64,000 nucleotides of DNA, taken from assembly GCA_936450465.1 (NCBI GenBank), contig OW388293.1, forward strand, positions 29,765,860-29,829,859, given 5' to 3'. The stretch's first letter is position 1; each line of letters begins with the position of its first letter. Positions 12,430 to 24,004 of the stretch are shown here, one piece after another. Position numbers and translations under genes: made by a program. Source of the stretch: Gibbula magus. Taxonomy: Eukaryota; Mollusca; Gastropoda; Trochida; Trochidae. Under the pieces are notes generated by a model. It was not told the DNA's origin, searched no databases, and saw only the letters and a list, made by a program, of their open reading frames with translations.

Positions 12430-12540
12430 TTTAACCGATACCGTTGTCATGACATGACGTCATAGTGATCAACCTTTTTGACGTCACAATGCTAGCGTCA
12501 TTGTCACAATGGTTTAGGGCAAGTCTAACATTTTTGTTCC
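12430..12540. repeat. Cluster of TGACGTCA-type palindromes
   Basis: Contains ATGACGTCATAGTGATC, TTGACGTCACAATGC and a related CGTCATTGTCACAATGG within about 70 bases. A similar cluster (TATGACGTCACAATGCTATGACC and weaker variants) occurs at 15540-15665. TGACGTCA is the CREB/ATF half-site palindrome. A repeat origin is at least as likely as a regulatory role. Confidence 0.45.
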
Positions 12541-12918
12541 TAGGAATTTTACCTTGTTGATGTCGTACATCAATGTGTATCGCCATCTAAAAGGATACGT
12601 GGATATTGTGAAGTGACCATACTTGAGTGACACTGTTCGTGATTACATCTAAATTGTTACTAATGTACATATTACGCTGAGTATTCACATTTGTTTTGAC
12701 CTGACCACACATCGTACAAAAATGGAACAGTCGTCTAATCCTTTCCATTCAGAGATAGGTACACAAAGAGTTCGCTTCAAACTGATAACGCCGTCGGTTT
12801 TAAACTATATTTGCGGGTGTTGAATAACACCGAATCCCGGAAATTTTACAAACACAACTATTTGTCTTATACATTTTTAAGCTAATGAAGTAGTAGAAAT
12901 ATAGAATACAAAACGACG

Positions 12919-13032
12919 TCCCGTTTGATAACATGTTTATGAAACGAGTGGATGGTTTGGTATTTTAACGAGCGAAAGCGAGTTAAATACCGATTACATT
13001 CACGAGTTTCATAAACATGTTATCAAACGGGA
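12919..13032. repeat. Long near-perfect hairpin
   Basis: The arms 12919-12945 and 13006-13032 are exact complements (CCCGTTTGATAACATGTTT inward). The interior folds further, with GGTATTTTAAC against GTTAAATACC around an AGCGAAAGCG loop. The downstream 300 bases contain two GACGTCA sites and end with GAGTAATAAA, mirrored by TTATTACTC at about 13050, so the hairpin may be one end of a small mobile element ending near 13290. Confidence 0.65.
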
Positions 13033-13379
13033 CCGATTTTAGTATTTTATTTATTACTCAATGATGTAAATAGCACTGAATTGCAAGAAAATAATTTTAG
13101 TGACGCTTACTTGCAAATAGGTCACCCGCTATTGCAGTCGCGGGGCTGACATTGTGACGTCAACCAAAAACGACTATGACGTCACGCGCCGATTATGACG
13201 TTACGGCAGCACGCGGTGGAATCACACATGTGTGTAACCAACTCATTGTTATCTAATGAGTGATCTGACCACGGTTGAGTAATAAAGACTGATAGTACAT
13301 GTAGTAGGAAGGTTAGATATTATCTAACTTTAAATAATATTCTCCTTAAATGTTGCATATACACCTTAACAGACCTTAA

Positions 13380-13734
13380 AGGGGCAGTAGCACGTTTTTT
13401 TCAAATTTTATTTTTTTCAAATTTCCCATTTTTAAAGATAGTTTATGTCATTTATATTTACTTAGAGGGTAAAACATCTTATTACACAAACCAATTACCC
13501 GTAGTGGTAGTAACGGTGTTGCTTATAAAGCAAAAATTGCTCGGCGACCATTTTATTGTGAACACATTTTATTATTTCGAATGACAAAAACCATTCCCAT
13601 GACTTTACGGAACCATGTAGACTCATTTTTTAACTTGATTTTCCAAAGAGAGAAGGGTGTTTTACTATTAATGACATTATTTTTCAAGTACATTTCATCA
13701 ACATTTTTGAGCGAAAAAACGCGCTACTGCCCCT
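13380..13734. mobile_element. TTAA-flanked miniature element (family B), copy 1
   Basis: 355-bp element with inverted ends AGGGGCAGTAGCACG / GCGCTACTGCCCCT, flanked by TTAA at 13376-13379 and 13735-13738. It is a near-complete inverted copy of the neighbour at 13751-14099. The open frames on either strand are parts of the element and not host genes. Assignment to a piggyBac-like source rests only on the TTAA target. Confidence 0.75.
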
Positions 13735-13750
13735 TTAACTGCCCCTTTAA

Positions 13751-14099
13751 AGGGGCAGTAGCACGTTTTGTCGCTCAAATAAGTCGATGAAATGAATTTG
13801 AAAAATAATGTCACCAATAGTAAAACACCATTCTCTCTCCGGAAAATCAAATTGAAAATGAGTGGTTTGGTAAAGCCATGGGGATCGTTTTTGTAATGCG
13901 AAATCATTAAATTGTGTTCACAATAAAATGGCCGCCATGCAATTTTTGCTTTTTACGCAACACCTATATTATCACTACGGATAATTGGTTTGTGTAATAA
14001 CATGTTTTACCCTCTAAAATTAATATAAATGACATAAACTTTCATTATAAATGGGAAATTTGAGAAAATAAAATTTGCAAAAAACATGCTACTGCCCCT
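13751..14099. mobile_element. TTAA-flanked miniature element (family B), inverted copy 2
   Basis: 349-bp copy in opposite orientation to the one at 13380-13734, flanked by TTAA at 13747-13750 and 14100-14103. Between the two copies lies only TTAA-CTGCCCCT-TTAA, where the 8 bases repeat the terminal octamer of the element. Reading its complement gives the same internal order (GAGGGTAAAACAT, CAAACCAATTA, GGCCATTTTATTGTGAACAC). Confidence 0.75.
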
Positions 14100-14154
14100 T
14101 TAAAATGTAAAAGATTGATCTATTGCCGTCTATTGCCCGGAGGCAAAGAGCACC

Positions 14155-14360
14155 GACCTGTAAACTACATACACTGCAGTCTATTGCCCGGAGGCAAAGA
14201 GGCATACACGAACTCTGTTTACTTTATGATGAATTGTAGTGGAGTAATTTGAGTTAGGGCTTTATTGGAATAGGTAGCTTATCAATGATAGGAATTCAGT
14301 TAGGCAGTTCGATGTACTAATGGCCTTCTGGCGATGCTCAATTGACCTCAATTCAACGGG
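14155..14360 (+). repeat. Direct repeat pair, left copy
   Basis: Ordered blocks CTGTAAACTAC, TAGTGGAGTAATTT, AGGGCTTTATTGGAATAGG, CGATGTACTAATGG and CTCAATTGAC recur at 14875-15070 in the same orientation about 720 bases on. A local doublet of TCTATTGCCCGGAGGCAAAG (about 14128 and 14183) also overlaps the start. Non-coding. Confidence 0.6.
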
Positions 14361-14486
14361 CAGCTTGGATGTCTTCTTCAACAATCATGAGCTCATTCAG
14401 CAACAAACATGGGTGGAACCTCCATTGACATAAACGTTTCACTTATTGTTGGACTGTATGCTTATATATCTCCTTTACTCCGAATA

Positions 14487-14512
14487 GGGGGGGGGGGGGG
14501 GGGGGGGGGGGG
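14487..14512 (+). repeat. 26-nt poly-G tract
   Basis: An uninterrupted run of G. Such runs can form G-quadruplexes and are prone to length error in sequencing, so the exact length is uncertain. Confidence 0.9.
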
Positions 14513-14874
14513 TTAGAGGTTTAGGTTTTGCTGGACAACCAACTTCATTGACATGCATGTCCAGACACAATAAAGAAGTTGTTTATCGTTAAAGTTTTGC
14601 ATTCACCTAATCATCGTAAGTTCCCAACAATATACTCCCAAGTATCGCAAGTAATATAATCATTATTTTGTTAATGAAACACAATCATTTAATTACACAG
14701 GATAGATTAAATTAGAACATTATTTGTGCATGCACGATGGTTCCGGCACAAGAGCATTTTTTCATATCTTCATTAGATGAAGCTACAACAAGACCGTAGA
14801 TATGCCTCAATATACAATATATGACTCACGACGTTACCGAACATCCACTGAGACCACTGGCTCAAAGTTCTGTG

Positions 14875-15070
14875 GACTGTAAACTACTTAGACGACCTCT
14901 CTTCACTCGATCACTATACTGTGATAGAGTAATTTCAATGATAAGCTAGACAGCGTGAGGGCAGGGCTTTATTGGAATAGGAAGTTAACACTTTGATAGC
15001 TCTTTACTGAAGCAATTTTGTAGCGATTTACTAATGGTCTTTTGATGATGGTCAATTGACAGCAATTTGC
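14875..15070 (+). repeat. Direct repeat pair, right copy
   Basis: Diverged partner of 14155-14360, sharing CTGTAAACTAC, GATAGAGTAATTT, AGGGCTTTATTGGAATAGG, TTTACTAATGG and GGTCAATTGAC in the same order. Confidence 0.6.
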
Positions 15071-15761
15071 TCTGGGTTCGTTTGCGCACGTTTCTTGTTA
15101 AAGTGTTTCATGCACCAATTCCTTAATTAATGATTCATCAATGTAAATGGTGAAGATTTTGAAAGAATAAACAGTTTTTTCAAGGCATCATTTTTCTCTC
15201 ATGCTTACATTCAATTGCATCAACACAGCTATAGATACATGAACATGTTTTCATAGATATTTATGATTTTCTGTCCATTTTTATCACGTATGTAAACCCC
15301 TTTTATTATTTAGAAATATATTGTATAAATCAATGCCCATTACTTCTTTTGTTTAACATTAATGTTAATAAATTACCCATTACTAAAAACTTAACTTGGT
15401 CAACAAACGATATTTATCATCCAAAATTGGCTCCCACAGTAGATATCGCTTTCGTGAGATCAAGCGATATCTACAAGCGATATCTACATTGTATATATAG
15501 CTACAATCAAATCGTCATAATCCTATTACATCATCAGTTAATGACATCATAAAGCTTTGGCATCACTTAGAACACTGCTGACAATGCTATGACGTGACAA
15601 TGATAATGACGAGACAATTCTATGATGCCATAAACCTTATGACGTCACAATGCTATGACCTCATTGAGATCACTGCTGAAGAAGCTAAATGGCAGTTTTG
15701 TGTTTCAGATATGTCAGTATTTGGCTAATAATTGTTGTAGAATGATTTTGAATGATAAATA

Positions 15762-15894
15762 AAATCTCACCCTCGTGTCTTCTGTAATCAAATATATCAA
15801 CACTCGTTGATTAAAGTAAACATATCCTTGGATATTTGTAACTTTAATCAACTCTGTTGATACATTTGATATCAGAAGACACTTTGGTGAGATT
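15762..15894. repeat. Long hairpin, ~55-bp arms
   Basis: Arms 15762-15817 and 15841-15894 are complementary with a few mismatches (AATCTCACC..CGTGTCTTCT against AGAAGACAC..GGTGAGATT). Even the 23-base centre is self-complementary (ACATATCC/GGATATTTGT). No gene context is visible. It may be a collapsed palindromic mobile element. Confidence 0.7.
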
Positions 15895-16576
15895 CTTTAG
15901 ATCCAGACAAGATGTGATGGTAATACATTTGGTTATTATTGGTACTGTATAAATGTTGGTACTGCAGGTATTGTAGGGAATATAGGTAATGAAATACAAA
16001 CATAATCTTCTTAAAACTCATGTATAATTAACTTGTATTTATAGATCAGGTTCACTAAGAATGATCTCAGCAGACAGCCTGTGTGGACTTTTTCTCAATG
16101 ACAGGAGACAGTGACAGATTAGGTTTTACCTTTGAACCGGACTAATTGTTTCTCGATCATTTGTGACATGAATTAACCTAGAAGCATGCAGTTTTTACGT
16201 ACTGTGGTAGTGATACGGCAGGAATTCAACTCATCTTAATCAACAAGTGTCCTCTAAACACAAAATTTAACAATCGATTTGAACATTAAGTAGACTAATA
16301 ATAAAACTATGCTTTTATTTTGTAAATGTTAATATTCCTTTTCATTTCAATGGCGCGTCTTGTTAATTAAAGGAATTGACACATCCAACAAATATAGCGA
16401 TCACTTATAAAACTGTTGTCTTGTCAAATAAGTGTGTCCGTTTTTAATGAATGTAAAACAAAAGTCATCAGAAGATGACATATTCCACCGGTCCTACATA
16501 CTTTGTAAAGCACATCTTTGAAAGAAAGTGTATATCTTAAAAGTTCCACTTCAGTTGGTAGGTAATGGTAATTGGT

Positions 16577-17690
16577 AAATGGTATTTCAAAGAGGAACTT
16601 TTGGAGACAACTTCATTTTATAAATATTTGGGTGTATATTTTAGCAGAAACCTCTCATTGCACAAACATTCCTATCAGGCAGCGAAACAAGCTAAAAGTG
16701 TTCATAGGTATATTTAAACAGACACGTGTCCTAGGTGATCTATCCTTCCAGACCTTTTTCGAAATCTTTGATGTTAAAATAAAACCAATATTGTTACATG
16801 TATATGGCTCAGAAGTCTGGGGTTTACAAAATACGAATATAATTGAAAAGGTTCACCTTTTTGCAAGAAATTCCTAGGAGTAAAATTGAATACTTCGAGT
16901 GCCATGGTTTATGGTGAACTTGGGAGGTTCCCGCTGAATATCTACTCTTCGATAAATTCTGTCAAATATTGGCTAAAACGTTTAGCTATGTCTTCCAAAA
17001 GAATACCGAGAAAATGCTATAATAGGATGTTTTTATATGATGAAACTGGATAAAGAAATTGGGCATCCCAAGTAAAGAAATGTTTATTCTCTATTGGTTT
17101 TGGACACGTGTGGAATGCACAACGTGTAGAATCCCATCCATTATTTATTCAGTCCTTCAAGACTTAAAGACATGTATATTCAAACATGGTGTGAACACAG
17201 TTCTGTGTCCAGAAAATGTTTTTATTACTCAATGTTTAAAAGGACCTTTCTACTGAAATATATATATCATGTGTTGATATAAAGAAATATATATATAAGC
17301 AGTCACTAGCAAGATTCCGATGCTCATTGGTTATTGAAAGTGGCAGATATAAAAATGTTAAAAAAGAAGACAGAATATGTACATTAGGTAAATGAGGACG
17401 AGTACCATTTTCTTCTCATTTGCCCATTTTCATTACGTGAAAAGTATATTAAACGCTACTTCTATGTCCATCCAAGTACAATAAAATTCATTAATCTAAT
17501 GAGCAGTACAAATGAAACTATATTACACAATCTTCCTTTATATATTCACAATGCAATGTCTTATAGATAAAAAAACACACAACACCTTAAAAATGTAAAT
17601 TTATACACGCGTGTATATACCCATGATATATGCATACATGTATGTACTATAGGCCTGGGGCAATATCAGTGCGAATAAAGATTGATTGAA
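16577..17690 (+). pseudogene. Decayed 3' part of a CR1/Jockey-like LINE ORF2
   Basis: Translation with several frame changes gives TTSFYKYLGVYFSR, GSEVWG, FLGVKLNTSSAMVYGELGRF, VKYWLKRL, and NWASQVKKCLFSIGFGHVW. These match, in order, the post-polymerase region of the intact ORF2 at 29636-33109 (YLGVVF, ASEVWG, CNAMVYAELGRFPL, IKYWRKLL, NWAYQVKAILTSIGF). Many stops interrupt it. The end near 17675-17690 shows AATAAAGATTGATTGAAAT, a short TTGA-type tail. It is 5'-truncated inside the reverse transcriptase C-terminal region and is an older relative of the intact element. Confidence 0.8.
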
Positions 17691-17907
17691 ATCTTGAAAA
17701 TATCAAAAGACACCATTTGATTTAGTGGGTATTACACATGAAACAATATCATGATAGGATTTGGAGCTCCAGAAACGAACCTATCTCTGAACAAAGCCCA
17801 TATCCAATGCGTTTCTATGGAAATAAAACCAAATTTCAGAAATCTTAAATTATCAAAATGCACCATTTCCGTTAATGTGTAATGCGCATCGGAAATATCA
17901 GATATAT

Positions 17908-18130
17908 ACACTGTCGGCCAAAAGAAACGCCTACCAGATATCATATCAGATTTCGTAAAAACGATAATGAACAGTTTAGCAATATTATAGCAGTATGAAG
18001 TTGCATCATTTCTGCATAATATCTTAAGTTTCAGAAGTTGTCTTGTCAGAAAAGAATGTTGAAATGAGACAGCAGAAATTGCAGTTTTTGATCAGTGCAA
18101 AAAAGTGGTGATGACGCTACAGGTGTACGT
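17908..18130 (+). mobile_element. Possible end of a Tc1-like DNA transposon
   Basis: TACACTGTCGGCCAAAAGAA after a TA dinucleotide resembles the terminal inverted repeat style of Tc1/mariner elements (CAGTxGGCCAAAAG). The following 200 bases are non-coding, as in the untranslated end of such elements. No matching opposite terminus and no transposase are visible, so this is a solo-end fragment at best. Confidence 0.35.
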
Positions 18131-18683
18131 GGTTACGGTGCGCAACTAAATTAACCGGAAGACGGACTGATGGTCAGACACGTGTACGGCGACGGCTATA
18201 TCCTAAAGTATTACATACCGGTAGAATAAACATTAGATTTGGAAGAGTGTACTGTTTTCGGATATTAACCTTTAAAATAATTACGTTTGTGTTGGTTCTG
18301 TTGGAAGTGCAAACGGAAATGCATACGTCATTATTTCCAATAGATCTACAAGACATTCGAAAACAATAGGCGTTACAAAAACATATATATTTCAGGACCC
18401 CAAATGAACTCAATAGTCATAATATGGCCATGTAAATATCTCATTTCACTTAATTGGTTACATTAAAACTCTGCAATAACCTTTCTATAAGTAGGTAGAT
18501 TGACCAAATCATGAAAATTTAATAATAATATCAAATTGACACGCTTTTAAAAAAAGTTTTATGTCAGCTACGATACAACAAGTTTTTCAACATGCTTAAC
18601 ATGTTTAACATGGAGAAATCTGCTTACGCCCATACTAATATTCTCCAGAATAGTAATAAAATCAGTGTGACTAATACGTAAAT

Positions 18684-18787
18684 GTTAATGTCCTAGTAAC
18701 TCTCCTTTCCTTAAAAATAATGGAGTCAAGGCCCGAAGGGCCGAGGCTCTTTATTTTTAAGGAATGGAGAGTTACGAGGTCATTAAC
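18684..18787. repeat. Long hairpin with GC-rich loop
   Basis: The 37-base arms 18684-18720 and 18751-18787 pair with few mismatches (GTTAATG.CCT.GTAACTCTCC and its complement). The loop contains GGCCCGAAGGGCC, itself palindromic. A partial third arm (GAAAAATAATGGAGTGAAAG) follows at about 18882, and GATGACGTCAC at about 18914. Confidence 0.65.
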
Positions 18788-18954
18788 CTCAAATTATTGC
18801 TCTTTTATCAAAATTACTTTTAAAAGTTAAAGAAATTAAATTTTTACATACAAAATATTATGTGATGTGTAACTGTCCATTACTGAAAAATAATGGAGTG
18901 AAAGAACAATAGGATGACGTCACAAGTGTAATTTAAATTCTGGTAATTAAGGGC

Positions 18955-19022
18955 TTCAAGCTTCTTGAAGACCTTATTGTTATTGTTCAGATTTGTATTA
19001 TTCTTATTATTCTGTAATTCAT
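18955..19022 (+). repeat. Solo terminus related to the element at 44303-46040
   Basis: GGGCTTCAAGCTTCTTGAAGACC forms a small hairpin, followed by TTATTGTTATTGTTC and a run of TTATT units. The same arrangement (hairpin ending GAAGACCTA, then TGTTATTATCC and TTATTATT) begins the element at 44303. It is an isolated diverged end. Confidence 0.45.
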
Positions 19023-19552
19023 TATATTTCATGACATTATTCTTTTACATTGATTTGACATGAATTGGTTGATATCGCTGAACTGAATAAAAAAAACCTT
19101 ACTGTACAGACAGTGTTTATTTCTTTATTCTGCTGTTGGGGGTCGTACAAGTGCACAAATTCTATAGAGCCCAGTATTTTTGCAACTGAAGAGTTAGTGT
19201 ACTGTCTCTGTCATTAACAAGTCATTGACTTGATGAATGTGGCATGCCTACGTGTTTCTCTCACTTGGTCGCGCTCTAGTGCACATACCTCACAAAAGTC
19301 AAAACTGAAATTGACAATTGCCTGTGAATGAACTTGTATTTTCTTTTTGAAATTTGTATTGATATTTTTTAGCATTGCACATCTAAGTACATTTTGCTTA
19401 TGTATTTGATAAATGTTTGCATTAAAGTGTAACATTTAAATCAATTTGAGATAATTAAAATGACAATGTTGATATGATTAAAACTAAGTTTACTGTAGTA
19501 TCACAACACCCATAGCAGTATCAAACTAATCTGATGAAGATTAATTATTTCA

Positions 19553-20140
19553 TTAAAGGTGCATCCATTGTATTTTTCGGGGTCACATATGCAAGTCGTT
19601 ATAAATTGTTTGTTCTCAAAGATAAGTACATGTACTGACCCTGGCCAACATTGCCTTTTTTATGAGAGTCAACAATTTGAATCATTACATGATTGTTATA
19701 CACATGAAAAATGATGATTGATTTTGTGAACTTGAAGATCAGAGGTCAAGGTCACGAGAAAGGGTCACACGTTTTGAAATTATTATATATTGTTTTCCAA
19801 GAAGGTATTAACACCTTAAATAAACAGCTTCTTTCTTATACACCTAGGGAATTATTTTGACTTGTTTACATTCAAGGTCTGAGGTCAAAGGTCATAATTC
19901 CGAAATCACTACAAAATCCTTGTAAATACAATAACTTCAAACATGTTTGTGCTATTAAGCTCTTATTTGGTATATATCAACTATGGAGAAAGGCCAAGAT
20001 TTGAAAAATCCGTCAACGGTCAAGTTTACAGCGAGCTCACGACTTTTGCATGCTATTGCGAAAATGCCTTATTTGAACTATTAACAATTTGAATCATTAT
20101 ATGATTGTTATGAGCAAAGTGATGATTGATTGATCAATTC
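19553..20140 (+). repeat. TTAA-family C terminus plus AAGGTCA-rich repeat
   Basis: TTAA at 19553-19556 followed by AGGTGCATCCATTGTAT, then GGGGTCA.ATATG and CGTTATAAATT, matches the left end of the TTAA element at 34885. The rest contains two diverged units with TTTGAATCATTAyATGATTGTTAT and GATGATTGATT, related to 1-190. No right terminus was found. Confidence 0.5.
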
Positions 20141-22945
20141 AATTCACCAAAGTGGTTGAACTAAAAGTAAAGTTTGTTATCAATGTCATGAATACAACAG
20201 TATGCATCAATAAGTCTTGTCCAACTATCACTGAAAAGCGAGTTTCCACAAATGATCAAATCGTGCAGATTGGCGTTCTTTATTTCATTTTGAATAGGTT
20301 TGATTCTAAATTGAATGATGAATACTGTGTTGATAGTACCTACCATGTATTCACTAGTAAAAATATAGAATGACATTTTCAATACGAAAATAAAGATACA
20401 TAATCTATACACATACACATCTATACATAATAAAGATTATTTCTGCTTTGGCAACGTATTTGATATACTAACGTATATTTAATAATGAATAAACTATAAT
20501 AAATGTGTACAGATGAAAGTTTCATTGTGTCATGGATAGCTTTTTGTTGTGAAACATTCCTATGATATATTAACAAAGTATATATAAGAAATAGTGGTGT
20601 ACATTTTTGAAAATTAACATAATGAATACCAAATTAAACATTTGGTAAGCAAATCAATATGCCAGATTTAATAGTTTCCCATTTAGACATGGTCTGATGA
20701 TATGGAAATTAACGAAATGCATTATTTTAGACATGTATCAAAGTAATTAAACTAAGTTACATAATTGGGTATTTGAAAACTATTCCACATACAAGTAACA
20801 ATTATGAGATATTTTCATTTTACCATCATCTAAACTTGATTTGAGTATTTGAGCATGGATAATTTAGTTGATTATCATAGCATTGTAAATTCTTATGACA
20901 GTAATTTTTTAAAGCTATCATGTGTTTGTTATCAAATGACTGTTTTCACAGATGTATCCTATTTCCGGTATGCAAAGTTGAAATACTCAAAACGGTTTTA
21001 ATAAAGCAATTCAAACTATTCAATTCAATTTAAATTGAAAAGAATAACATGTTCCTGAAAAAGAATCGTTTAAGGGAGTGCATCCATTAGCAAAGATCAT
21101 TATATAATTGAAAGAGAAGTATTATAAGTAAAAGAACTTGCTTCTGATCGTTTTCATATTGAATGAAATATTTTAAACAGAAAAAGAGCTTGAAGCCCGT
21201 CAATCACTGCTTGCAGCTATATTTGTATTTGGATTTTGTATTGTTTAAGGAAGTTAACGGATGTGTGATGCAAAAGGTTCCAGATGACATTACAGGGGGT
21301 TAATTTAACCCACAGGGGCGTACATCGCTTAGAAACATCGTTTGAAAGACATTGATATACCTACATAGACCCTATCCTATTACTATATATACAAGAAAAG
21401 GGATGTAACGACGAAACCACCCAATGCTCATTCAAAGTCATATTTCGCATCAAAAACACATGGCACAGTCGATGACGATACAAAAGCTAAATGAATTCCC
21501 TACACAATGAGCTATAAATGGTCACAATCGGATCATTATTTCAAAAGGTTTGCGACAAGACAGTCCGTATATATATCGCTACCTCCAAACTTTCAAGCCA
21601 ATTTCCCCACTCACGAAAATCAGCGAAAACTCACCTTTTTAAATCCTTTATTAATTCCAGCAAAGTTGACAGCACCTATGAATCGGCAGATGCGAACCGC
21701 GAGAGTGAAACTACAGATGTAAAACAATATTACAACACTTACCTTTTATTTCTACGACTGTACTACGGCATTGTGTCTCAAATCAAAGCCAATGCAATGC
21801 ACTTGTTAGCCATCCATGACCTTGACATTCATTTGACCTGGAGTAGCCCTATCCCGGTTCTTCGTTCTAACTAGAAGGCCCGGACACACATTATTTTTCA
21901 ACACATGTTTTATTATTTTGATAAAATAAAATAAGTGAGAATAGAGTGTTATTTTTTACGTTTTACAAAATAGCAAGATGGCGGAGAGTCAGTGACAGAA
22001 CTTCCTTTAAGTAATCAGTTTTCTGTTCAAGAATCGACTGACTAGTGAGTATTGCTTTACTGGTCAGGGCAAATTGAACATGAATTATGTCGCTACATTT
22101 TCCTTATCAACACACATCTGCAATCAAAGTAAGACCGTAATAGTTCAAATTTGATATCTCCGTCGATGCTTCTGAAACATGATACTACTAAGACTCGATG
22201 ATGTGATTATGTGAATTTTTTATCATCTTTTCTGATTTGAAGGTTTTATTTGTTTCAAGTGACCAATAATTATCTTGGTTGATCTGACTAATGATGTTTT
22301 AATCTTATATACAATAATGCATTTATTGATGGTGGCAAATGTGCGCATCACTTGTTAAATCAGTTAGTTTGCATTTTATTTTATACAATCAAACGTAAAC
22401 GGTGTCATATGAATGCAGACTGTCGATGAATAAGCGTCCCTAATTGTCAGTTTTGTCAGAAGCGTGGAATGAAGTTAGGAAATCTGCAAATCATTTGATT
22501 GATTATCTGAACATAAAATTCATCACCAACACAAATGCAATTTGACATTTGATATGTTTCAGTAAAATTGACATCAAACCTCGATTCTTTATAATGTATT
22601 AAGACGAAAATTTTTAGCAACAGTCTTTATTTCACAAAAATGTAACTGCATTGATATTGTTGGTGTTAGGGACTTCACAAAAACTGATAGTGACACTGTA
22701 AGTACCTGTAAGAGAGAAGCGGCGGAGATGTCTGGCGAGGTCTCTCCCTCCTCTCAGCGTAGTTCTGGACTTTACATTTGTTGTTGACCAGTTATTTTTC
22801 GCTTTGAAGAACCCGTCTCTTGTCACATGTAATAACCAGTCTGGTCAATATTTGGTCAGAGATTAGAGTAAAGACTTGTACGTTCTTATCTGTGCCTGGC
22901 CTTCATTGATCCATTCTTGCCATTGTATCCCAAACATAATATGAA
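20141..22945. other. AT-rich non-coding stretch
   Basis: No recognisable gene. The 118-residue open frame at 21518-21874 (plus) has no domain I can name. CAAGATGGCGGAG at about 21975 resembles a YY1-type core promoter motif, and a GTAAGT donor-like site lies in the complement near 21740, but these do not add up to a gene model. Confidence 0.45.
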
Positions 22946-22949
22946 CTTG

Positions 22950-23141
22950 TCACATCTGGACTGGATGTGCAGCCTTGTAACGTGAAATGAGGGCATTTGG
23001 TTTGGAAACGGATGATAGACAATGTATCACATTATATATGTCCACTAAGTGGTATACAGCGACAGGAGGACCTTCACTCTTGATCAGAGTCCCTGTTTGT
23101 CCAATGTAATCCTCACCACATTTCACAGCACTAGATAACAC
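22950..23141 (-). pseudogene. GIY-YIG nuclease-like fragment
   Basis: The minus frame reads KCGEDYIGQTGTLIKS. YIGQTG preceded by a cysteine-containing stretch is the signature of GIY-YIG endonuclease domains found in Penelope-like retroelements and some other mobile elements. The expected following R...H pattern is blurred and no polymerase is nearby. It is best read as a short decayed fragment; an accidental match cannot be excluded. Confidence 0.4.
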
Positions 23142-23186
23142 ATGTCATGTATTTCCGTACATTAAATACAGACACGGTGGTACATT

Positions 23187-23750
23187 CTCTTCCCACAGAG
23201 GTTACTCCCTTCAGATTTCCGATCCTAACCTCTTTTGTGTTACGCTTGAAATCGGGGGCAGAAAGGGAGTGTCCTGATTGGCTGCCATTGAATCTGGTTA
23301 TGCAATCTGCGACACCGCTGTAAAAGTGACATTTACCACTGGCACGTCATAATGTTAAAAAAACGTAAGACAAAGTTTTCTCGTTCAATGTGTTTTCCTC
23401 GAAATATGCTATTTGATTTTGTGAAAACTATTGATCATAAACATGCTTATACATAAAGAAGAGCAAATCAGAGACAATTACCAAAAATAGTTCATTTGTG
23501 TTAATTACATCAGACATATGAAGGACATAAGCTAATGAGCAAGACCCTTAAGAGTCAAATGCCTAGATCTTTGAAGTCATTCTGTCGACATGGTCACTGA
23601 AAGCTGAGTTTTCATTGGTTAAGAAGCAGGGATGCAGTATGAGATTCCGCCTTCCTCGGCTAGGAGATTTTGCTTCTGCTCTCGATTTCAAGCGAAAAAG
23701 AACAGCGGTTAGGATCGGAAATCCGGAGGGAGTAACCTCTGTGGGAAGAG
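23187..23750. mobile_element. Miniature element with ~69-bp terminal inverted repeats
   Basis: The left arm 23187-23255 and right arm 23682-23750 are complementary with a few differences, outermost CTCTTCCCACAGAGGTTACT and including GATTTCCGATCCTAACC and CGCTTGAAATCG. GGTGGTA is found on both outer sides (23176-23182 and 23750-23756), a possible 7-8-bp target duplication as made by hAT-type elements, though the boundary is off by a base or so. The core is non-coding. The open frame 23563-23784 (minus) arises from the right arm. Confidence 0.65.
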
Positions 23751-24004
23751 GTGGTAGGGAAATCGTTAAAACAATGTTTGCCATTTAAGTTCAAAATTGA
23801 TACAATACGAAACATGATATTATCCACATGTTAAACCTTCTTGGACTTCACTTTTCCTGGTATTCGTTTCATTTGTACCATTTTGTCATAAGCATAAGTA
23901 TTAACTAGATCATAAATAATTCTGTAAAACCTTCATTGACGTACATGTAGTTAGTTCAACGTGTATTTTCACCGCATAACGTTTTTTGGTTTATCAAGTT
24001 GATG

